64,000 bases of DNA, from NCBI GenBank assembly GCA_029844215.1, contig CM056718.1:165467396-165531395 (forward strand), in the 5' to 3' direction. Below the pieces are notes generated by a model. The model was not told the origin of the DNA. It saw only the letters and a list, made by a program, of their open reading frames with translations, and searched no databases. Position 1 is the stretch's first letter. Each line of letters starts with the position of its first letter. Below are positions 55,653-64,000 of the stretch, one piece after another. The position numbers and the translations under genes are program-made. The stretch is from Przewalskia tangutica (taxonomy: Eukaryota; Streptophyta; Magnoliopsida; Solanales; Solanaceae).

Positions 55653-56892
55653 ATGGAACCTATCCCTCAGAGAAGAATGGTGAATGGGATTCCGAGCAAA
55701 TTGAGGACATGGTGGTCAAAATTCGACTTGGGTAGTCAGATGGCAATCGTAAGCGAGGTTGATGCCTCACCTCATTAATCGACATCTCTCCCGATCAAGA
55801 TTCGTCGAGCATTAATCCAATTTTGGGACCCGGACGAGTTACCTTCAAGTTCGTGTGGATTTCGAGATAACCCCACCTAGAAGTTAAGTCACCATTTTAT
55901 CGCTTTAGCATGTCACGACGTAAAACCGCTTATTCCGCATGGCCGTCAGTGAAAAAGCTCCTCCGTTATTCGGGTTTAAAGAACACCGCAGAATTGCGTT
56001 GCTTTGAAAATAATCGGGTTTCTTTAGACTACTCAGACGAGAGATATGGTTGCCAAGACGGATACAAGTTGTTTAAAATGAATTTTACGCGACCGCACTA
56101 TCGAGAGTTAGACGCCCTATTGCATTTGCTATGGCTTTCCTAGTGGATTCTTTTATTTCCGCCGAGCATGGAAGGATCAGACATGCATATGTTCAGGGTT
56201 AGAGCAAAGGTTCGACGACGTTGGTGGCAAACGACTCACTCGACGCCATGATCTCGCGTAACTATTTAGAGCTTTGAATAGATGCAGTAAGAGGAATCAA
56301 GCTTCTTCGCGCAAGAATCTCATTTTGCAGATGTGGCAATAGAACATTTTTATCGCTCAAACACGATCGATGATGTCACAAATACGGACAACAAGATCTC
56401 CATTTTTATGAAAGAACAAAGCGTTATGTGTCACCAACAAGACAGAGGATCGGTACAAGTACTTAGCATCCCGCAGCAGCCAAAGTTCAATGGAAGTATC
56501 CATCGCTTCACATGGTCGCGCGGTCTACTGAGACATAAAGGATTGTATTATATCGCACTTATAGGTCTAAAGCGGACTACAACCATATGCTCCACTACGC
56601 TGCATTCGGCCGCTTGGCCATACGCAAGTAATCCTCTCATACCGATACGAGCCTCCAAATTCAATTCGACCAGAATTCATCGCTCCCGGCCGCAGATCCT
56701 TTGCGAATGGCATCATATTGACCAAGTGGAAGTTGGGAAGGACCAAGCGTGGGTCTCCCAGCAGTATCAAGCATGGTTTCTAGATCGCATGGAATATAGT
56801 TCGGCGGAGCAAGGCGCTGAGGACATTATCGCAAGGAATAACGAGGATAATCAACTCGCGAGGCGTCATCACCCCGCATACGCTGGGCCCTA
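55653..56892 (+). pseudogene. Tat/Ogre gag, N-terminal part
   Basis: Fragments in shifting frames read TWWSKFDLGSQMAIVSEVG, IQFWDPDELPSSFVWISR, LILQMWQIEHFYRS (about 56,310) and QILCEWHHIDQVEVGKDQAW (56,700). This arrangement is the N-terminal domain found in gag of Ogre/Tat elements and in related plant mobile domains. I count a frame change about every 30-60 codons. Confidence 0.6.
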
Positions 56893-57780
56893 ATGCACGA
56901 CGCAAAGACGATACTTGGAACAGCAGGTGTTATACCAAAGAAAACCCGAGCTTCACCACCGCTACGCAATTTAGTTATAGGCTTTGATGTATTATTGTTA
57001 TAAATTGCAACTTTTCTCCGACTAAAGCATATCAATCTAAAGGCTTGGATTTTTATTGTCATGATCTTGATATGACGCTTAGGCTTACCGCATAAAGAGG
57101 TCCCCGCACGTTAGAAAACGCTTGAACGTGCTATGTGCAATATATCCGCTACGCACCGCAAATTACGCTAACACCGCTTGTTGCATTTTTAGAAAGATTT
57201 ATCATCTTCCCAAAGGTCGGTTCAGATTTGACTCAACAATGTCTGAGCATCCACACTTTACCGTGTCCAAGGCAAGAAATGATGATATGATCGCTCGGGC
57301 GCCCGAGCCAAATGGTTTGGGAATTATTCCGCCACAATAAACAGAAACTTCGTGAGAGAGGAATGACACCACCAGAAGAATGTATTGCACATACCGCTAC
57401 AACAAATTGTCGATATGCAGTTGAGACGGAGAGGCTACTAATCGACCAACCTATCCATTAGTTTGAATACCCCCATGCCAGAGCAAAGCGCCACTACCTC
57501 GCAAACCATCCTGCAGCGACCTCCACCACCACATATCTCCCAAAACTCCCACAAAGACCGCCACACAACCAACCGCCGCCTACCAATCATCAACCCCACC
57601 TTCAAATGATCCTCCTACTACCCATGCACTCTCACCCCACCTACTTACTTCCCCACAATCACTTAATCGCCAGCCGACTAATACCCGCACACCATACCCA
57701 TTACCAAATTTCAAAGAAACAACCTGCATACCTAACTTACACAACAGAAACCCACCTTTTACTGCTCTCGCACTTCACCA
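56893..57780 (+). other. Gag linker, proline-rich, low conservation
   Basis: Proline- and histidine-rich open frames (about 57,480-57,730, with repeated CACCACC and CCACC) bridge the two gag domains. No domain is recognised. Proline-rich linkers are common here in Ogre-type gag. Confidence 0.4.
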
Positions 57781-58480
57781 GAAGCGATCATTACGAAGAA
57801 ATGGAAAGGAAGTCCGAGCCAAAATGGACGAGACGAGTTCGAGATTCACTAAAGGAAGCGCCGTGGTACGCGACGGATAAAGGTCACGGGCGACTAGACT
57901 ACGAAGATCTTTGCACGATCCGACGCGAGTCGCTGGATACAAAGGCCAAGTTCGATCTATTCACGGGAAAGCGGAATCCCCGCGCACACTCGAGGTCATA
58001 TCATGACAAGTTAATCGGAGTAGGAAGAACCCGCAATATTATGAAATTGTTCATTCAAGTTCGACCGCGAGGCACTAGATCGTACACCACCAGATCCGCG
58101 AAATGGCATACCGGAATGCGCTGCCCAAGACTTTGGAGCGATTCGGTTCAACACGGAAACCGCGTGATAGATTCTATCTAACGGTTAGAGAAAAGTCTAC
58201 TGAGACTTTCGCGAGTACGCCATGGCGCGCTCAGAGGCAAAGAAGGTACAACCACCCACGCGGAGAGCGAGATGACCACACTATTCGCATAATCTCGAAG
58301 GACGAACCTACTACGAGCGGACGATAAGCGCCATCGGGCGGAATTTTGCGTGGTTGTCGAATGGGCGACTTCGCAGGTTAAGGCATTAAGACAGCAGATT
58401 ACTTAACCGCAAAGATTACAGTAGCCAACAAGGCGATTCAGTGGACGACGGTACTTCGCAGAAAGGAAGAAAGAGATAGC
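57781..58480 (+). pseudogene. Tat/Ogre gag, retrotransposon gag domain
   Basis: The frame reads DKGHGRLDYEDLCTI, then KFDLFTGKRNPRAHSRSYHD and KLIGVGRTRNIMKLFI. This is the capsid-like retrotransposon gag domain (family pattern KFDxFxGxGxPxxHL). It continues in other frames with KWHT...AL, FGSTRKPRDRFYL, KSTETFASTPWRAQ and RIISKDEPT. Frameshifts are dense. Confidence 0.75.
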
Positions 58481-60530
58481 CTCCCTTCCATGTTCATACA
58501 AGAACGTAAACTCAAGCATTCATAACATACCAAAACTCATCCTATCAAACCCCACGCTACCACCCAAGCAAACAAAACTTCACACCTCACTATACACCGC
58601 CCCACACCCCAACTACCACACACAACCTATATATAACGCTTCCAAGCACCCATTTATCCGACTTCGCATCAACCCGCCCATCAAGCCCGCCAACAACATA
58701 GAGCACCCAACGCGCCTGCACTCAAACACGAATTTTGAATGAGACCATCCAAAACCCGCACCCCACCGGGCCGAACCCATACCCCGATATACGAAAGGTC
58801 GCGAGCCGCAGCTTGATCCAACCAATTCCGTGGAGGATTCCTAGCCCTATCCCAAGATGGTATGACGAGAATAAGCGCCAGATCACTGATAGCCTTCAGT
58901 GCATGACATCGGAAGCTGCTACACCTCGTGGACAAAATCGCGCTGATCAAAAGCATGAGTAATTCACCAAGGATCCCGCCCAAACGTGCATGATAATCCC
59001 TTTGCCAAACCACGACAATGCCAATGCACTTGATAACCCTAGATGAGGAATATAACTCGAGGGAACCATCCGGCCGGGTCAAGTGAAGCGAAGAGCCGAA
59101 CCTTCGCTGCCGCCTCGCCACCGATCCTCGAAAGAAAGCATTATTTGAGTTAGAAAGCGGCACCGCCAGACATAAGCGGTTCAATCACGCTTGCTCGACG
59201 CCGCGGGCCACAAATCAAAGCCGATCACAGAGAAATGGGAAGCGAGTCATAGGTCACCACCGCAGTATAACCAGATCGTGAGGTATTACACACCAGAGAC
59301 AGCCAAAGAGGTATCGCAAAGAAACCCGTGACAGAGGTCAAGTCGAGGAGTTTTGGATAAGATGCCCACTAAAGAGTATTCCGTCAGAGCGCTTAAAGAA
59401 AACGCTCAAGATATCTCTATTTTCATCATAACGAATTTCGCCACACAGATCGCATTAATGGAGGTATCAAGGACGATACGCTCTGCAGGGTACAACAGAC
59501 GCAGAACTTAGCAGCTTTAGTCGACAAGTACTAGAGGCCCGCAGACCGCTTTCACGACGATGAGTTACTCGGCCGTGGCGCTGACACAACCTCGCATCAA
59601 TATCACTATCCAAGTCGCAGATAAGATTGTTTCAACAAGCCGATTGACGGGGCTCTACCACAACATTTGTCCCACGACGACGCCATCAAATCGGGAAAGA
59701 TTGCCGTAAGATTCGTGAAAAGTAATATCGTGGCCGGGTTTCGACGAGTCCATAGGAGTCGGGCGAAATCGACTCACGCCGCTGACGGCCCGCAATTGGC
59801 TGGAGTTTCAAGTGTTGAATATTGCTACATGTTACAACCTCGCTGATAGGAAGGCCATGGATCCACGAGGCCGGTGCGCCCCGCCCACCTTGCATCGCGC
59901 TTCAAAATTTATATGGAATCACCGTGAAGCCGTAGTATTTGGAGATAAAAGGGAAGCACCAACACCGACATGCAGCCTCGCCATAGAGGACGGAAAGCTT
60001 GGATGGCTCGGTTTTTCATGTTAATGAGATCGAGCGCCGCAGGTCAGGCGCTGCACCGCCACGCTTCTTCACAACGGTGGCGCGAAATGCTAAGAAATGG
60101 GTACGAGCCCCAGGGTCTTCGATCCCAGATGGGGGAATCACAGAGCCTATCCAGCTTGTTCGGGAAGAAGCGACACTTTTGGTTTGGGGTACCACCACCT
60201 CGAAGGATTTGGCGACCGCGAACCTCCTAAAAGTGGATACATTCCTCTCGCGCCTCATTCCGCCCGAGTCACTATTCACCAAAGCCTACACCATCCAGAT
60301 GCCGAGAGAAGACGACCTGCATGATCTTGCAGCAGGTTCCGTAACTGCTCATGAGGCAGATCATTGTATGATCGCAGGAGATCACGGCGGTGAGCTCACC
60401 ATTCGGGACGCAGAGCATGGATACACGAATAATCGACTGCACTCGCCCCGACTGTCCGAGAAACTGGTAGAATTTATGATTAGTTCTAGCAGAAGTGACT
60501 TCTTTATCTAGAAAGAAAACAGCATATGCA
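58481..60530 (+). pseudogene. Gag end and protease-like region of the Tat element
   Basis: The conserved ITEPIQLVREE at about 60,130-60,170, a shifted FGLGY (60,205), and EDGA/GELTI-type sequence near 60,390 mark the region between gag and reverse transcriptase in Ogre/Tat elements. A protease active site (D-T/S-G) is not identifiable. Several minus-strand open frames overlap but none is supported. Confidence 0.55.
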
Positions 60531-60895
60531 TTTATGTTTCTTAATATGTTTTTAATCTCAAATTTTACTTTCATCATAAATTCCAGATATTTTTCGCGCT
60601 TTAAAAGATTTTGCTTGTGTTAAATTAAATTCTTTAAGCATTTTTCTTTCAAATATCATATTAATAAACTCGCTGATAATGCGAATATGACATGTAATGA
60701 GACTAACGAACAAAGTTCAAATGGCAGCATAACCCCGGCGAACAAGATAACGTCCGCAATCGTAACTTAGCCGAGAAATGGAAAACTTCGAGAATAGCCT
60801 AAACCAAATTTGAAGAAACAGAGTTAATAAACCTAGCGATGAGGGAATTGTGAAAGAGACTAGAGTCGCTACCACCTAAACGCCACGTAAGAAAG
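60531..60895 (+). other. AT-rich spacer before reverse transcriptase
   Basis: A block with very different composition from its surroundings (60,500-60,690, T-rich). In Ogre elements an intron lies between protease and reverse transcriptase; this block is where it would be. No splice sites can be assigned with confidence. Confidence 0.4.
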
Positions 60896-62470
60896 AGTTG
60901 ATTGAGCTCAAACAATACACCGACGTGTTTGCTCCGGTCATACGAGACACGCCAGCCTGAGTACGACATCGCCGCACACAGTCGCCTATCGAGCCATCCT
61001 ATCCCCGTGAAACAAAGGCCGAGAAAGATCAAACCGTATACGAGTTTGAAAGTCAAAGATGAGGTGTCTAAACAGCTCGACGCTGGCGTAATTCGAGTTG
61101 CAAAGATCCTACTTGGTTAGCAAATATCGTGTCAGAAAGAAGAAAGACGGAAAGTCCGAAGTCGCGCGATTACAGTGGACCTCAACAGAGCTAGCCCGGC
61201 GATTTACTTTCCTCTTCCAAACATTCATATACTCATCGATAATCGCGCGGCGCATGAACTACGCTGCTCGCCGATCGCTTACGGGTTATCATCGATCCTT
61301 ACGGCGTAAGAGACGCAGAAAGACAAAGATTCACTACCCCGCGGTGTACTATTATCGAGTAACGCCGCTCGCCTCAAGAACGCAGCGCTACCTACACGAG
61401 AGCCATGACTACCATCTTCCATGACATGATCCATAAGGAAATCGAGGTCCATGCGACGACGCCATCATCAAATCACGAAAGCGGAGGCCATTTGGCAAAC
61501 TCAAGAGGTTCTTCGAGCGCTAAGACAAGATAACTAAACCAATCTCGCAGCAGTATTCGCGCTTCTACTGGAAGTCGCTGGTTTTATAGTGAGTAGAAGA
61601 GGATTGAGCCGACCTCGAAAATAAAAGCCATCCAAGAGTTACCCTCCAAAAGCAAAAGGACGCGATGAGCTTCCTCGTCGCCTCAACTACATCGCAGTTC
61701 ATAGCCCGCCACCGTGATACGCGAGCCGATATTCAAATTGTTGAAAAAGGACGCAGCTACCAAACGGACAACCGATTGTCAATGTGCTTTTGACAGAATC
61801 AAAGAATACCTTTCTAATCCGCCATTCTAGTACCGCCGTAACCGGAGACCTTGCTACTCTATTTGTCTCAGATAGAAAATGCTTTTGACGCGTGTTGGGG
61901 CAACGCGATGAAACAGAAAAAGCGAGCGTGCCATATACTATTCGAGAAAGAAGTTCACAATATATAAGCCCGTTACACTCACGAACGCATTTGCGACATT
62001 AACTGGTCGCCAAAAGTTCGCACATTATCCACAAAGATACACTACTTATCTTATTTCAAGGACGGATCCGCTTAAGTATATCCTTCAAGCCCATGCCCAC
62101 CGGAAACTAGCGAAATGGCAAATTATGCCGAGCGAGTTTGACATCGCTTCACGCCACGCAGAAAGCCATAAAAGGACGTGCATTAGCCGATCATCTTGTC
62201 CGAGAACCCGGCCGATTTATGAGTACGAGCCCTTCGAACCTATTTTCCCGATGAAGAGGTATTGCTTTGTCTGAGAAGATATCTCGCAGGTTTACCCGTC
62301 CGAGAATGTTTTTCACGGAGCGCAAATTTCAAAGCGAGTCGGCATTGGAGCGCTTTGATTTCGTAAACAGTCAAGATTATCCGATCTCCGCTAAGCTCGA
62401 TTTCCACGCACCAACAATATGGCGTAATACGGCTTGCATATTAGTGGCTCGGGAACGGCCGTAGAGATAC
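60896..62470 (+). pseudogene. Tat/Ogre reverse transcriptase and RNase H domains
   Basis: Reading across frames: KVKDEVSKQLDAGVIRVAK (61,050-61,107), VRKKKDGK (61,130), LPNIHILIDN (61,220), GYHR (61,290), YYRVTPL (61,350), IFHDMIHKEIEVH (61,415-61,455; the catalytic YVDD that should follow is scrambled), SRRG (61,600), DCQCAFDRIKEYLSNPP (61,780-61,830) and KLAKWQ (62,105). The last piece, FFTERKFQSESALERF with YPISAKLDFHAPT (62,300-62,420), corresponds to the additional RNase H of Tat elements. Reading frame is lost at short intervals. Confidence 0.75.
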
Positions 62471-63962
62471 GACATACAAGAGTTGCCGGGTCATAGCGAT
62501 TCTGCACTCTACCGATCCATCGTACAGGTGAACGGGCAACCAAGAATACAAGATACTTCCCACCGCTTTGCGGAAGGAATTACGTAAGAGGTTCACCACA
62601 TAGAATTTAGGCATGTTCCGAGGATCCGTAACGAATTGGCCGACGATTGGCAACCTTATCCTCCATGATTCAAAGATCCTGACAAGAATTACATCGATCC
62701 AATCACAGCTGAGCGCCGGAGCAAACCGCTTATCGCTCCCATATAGATGAAGAAACAGACGGCAATCCATGGTACCACGACATCAAAAGGTACCTCAAAG
62801 CAGAGAATATCCGTATGCATAACCAACATCCGTAAGAAAACACTTCAAGACTAGCAAACCATTTCTTTTGAACGGGAAATTGTGGTACCGGCGACTCCAA
62901 CCGGGCTTATCGAGACGCCGATGCTCAAGAGGCGAGCAAGCTAGTAAGAGATACACGGAGGACACGCTGGCCTCATACGAACGGCCACTTTGGCGAAAAG
63001 ATTCGCGAAAGGTGTTATTTTTGGATGTCGATGGAAACAGATTGTATCCGCTGGCGTAAAATGCCGGCAATGCCGATTCACTGAGATTTGATTCGAGTAC
63101 TCCAAATGAACTTAATGTAACGAGTTCTCCCGCCATTCGCATTGGGCAATGGATGTCATCGCCCCATCGAACCCGCCGCTCAAACGGGCACGATTCATCC
63201 TCGTAGCAATTGACTATTTCACTAAACGGGTAAGCATCATCACACGTATCGCTGACGAAAAAGGTGGTGGTCGACTTCGTCGAACAACATCATTTGCCGA
63301 TTCGGGATTCCCGAATCGATCGCGACCGACAACGAATCCAACCTCAACAACAACTCACGCGCGAGATACGTGGAAATTTTAAGATCACTCACCGTAATTC
63401 CACTCTATCTACCTCGATGAACGGAGCAAGAGAGGCAGCCAACAAGAACATCAAGAGGATATTGCGCAAGATGATCAAAGAACTACAAACATCGCGTGAG
63501 AATTTGCCTTTTGCACTTTCGGGTTATCGCACCACAATCCGGATTTCTACCGGCAACGCCAGATCTTCCGTGTATGGAATGTGTCGCTACCAGCAGAGGT
63601 GGAAATACCATCGCTGAGAATCATCCGAGAAGCCGAGCCGAGCGGCCGAACGGATACAGGATCGCCATGAGCTGAAATACGCTGACGACGAAAAAGGTCA
63701 ATGCAATCACACGGGCGCTTTATCGTAATGTAACGGCTAGAGCTTTTAACAAGAGAGTAAGGCCAAGGTTATTAAAGCCGACAATTGGTTTTGAAACGAT
63801 ATTTCCGAATCAAAGCGAAGCTTAAAGGAAAGTTCGCACCAAATCGGAAAGCGGCCCTACGGTTCATCGAGTATCGAGCGAGTGGCTCTAATCTTAGCCG
63901 AGACGGACGGCGTAAGTATGGACTAAAGCTATCAACGCAGAAGTGAAGAGATATTACGCCTA
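62471..63962 (+). pseudogene. Tat/Ogre integrase remnant
   Basis: Pieces in order: C..CGNADSL-type zinc region (63,060); FILVAIDYFTKRVSII (63,200); HRNSTLS (63,385); MNGAREAANKNIKRILRKM with LPFALSGYRTTIR (63,415-63,545). Later come RAFNKRVRPR (63,745) and KLKGKFAPNRK (63,825-63,850). These are the DDE integrase core and C-terminal region of Gypsy elements. The end of pol is near 63,962. Confidence 0.75.
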
Positions 63963-64000
63963 GAGTAGTTGTTTTCCATGTAATCCCCTTTACATTGTAA

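Larger units (their letters stand above)
50795..64000 (+). mobile_element. Large Tat/Ogre-type Gypsy element (incomplete, runs off window)
   Basis: A 4.2-kb LTR starts TGTTGACACCCAATTTTGAC. It is followed at about 55,012 by a primer site reading CGGCGACTCCAATCGGGA, a corrupted form of the TGGCGACTCCACTGGGGA type. Then come gag, protease-like, reverse transcriptase, RNase H, a second RNase H and integrase remnants in Tat order to 63,962. The 3' LTR lies beyond the window. Every coding domain is frameshifted. Confidence 0.8.

Noticed and set aside
55910..56893. Host gene with a plant mobile domain
   Set aside because: The domain is shared with Ogre/Tat gag, and the LTR, primer site and pol in sequence show that it belongs to the retrotransposon.

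Overview
This window is plant nuclear DNA. It has split genes, a plastid-targeted enzyme, a GARP/Myb transcription factor and densely nested retrotransposons. The families of short interspersed elements, the RTE-clade LINE tails and the APRR2-like gene suggest Solanaceae. That placement rests on family recognition, not on a search.

Layout. Positions 1-5,100 hold an intronless mosaic of host-gene fragments (ribosomal proteins L27a and L30, and a protein disulfide isomerase-like gene), split by a solo Gypsy LTR and ending in a Copia-like LTR remnant. Positions 5,833-13,952 (+) hold a complete eight-exon gene for a plastid-type ribose-phosphate pyrophosphokinase (PRPP synthase). A SINE lies just upstream of it. 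Two RTE LINE tails in opposite orientation flank its exon 3, two Stowaway-like MITEs sit in its introns, and one intron is GC-AG. Positions 14.3-18.3 kb are intergenic, with a SINE/LINE tail and a hAT-type MITE. Positions 18,349-23,830 (-) hold a complete eleven-exon APRR2-like gene (pseudo-receiver plus GARP domain), convergent with the PRPP synthase gene; it carries a TRIM and a SINE in introns. These two are the only intact host genes I can support.

From 25.2 kb onward the DNA is transposon-derived. A Copia element (25,234-40,066, - strand) was split by a full-length Athila/Tat-type Gypsy (28,757-37,509, perfect AGTAT target duplication). Then come a second TRIM, an unusual double-tRNA-like SINE and its degraded relative, and a truncated Copia between 467-bp direct duplications. 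These are followed by two CACTA transposon ends, a tandem-rich LTR with a 48-bp minisatellite, and from 50,795 to the window end a large Tat/Ogre-type Gypsy with a 4.2-kb LTR and a badly broken gag-pol.

The two host genes read cleanly, and PRPP feeds nucleotide, histidine and tryptophan synthesis in plastids while APRR2-like factors influence plastid development, but nothing in the sequence shows that they work together. The retrotransposon reading frames are broken in a peculiar way: CAG and CTG sites tend to appear as CG. This looks more like a base-calling effect of non-CG methylation than like natural decay, and it matters for anyone dating or annotating these elements.
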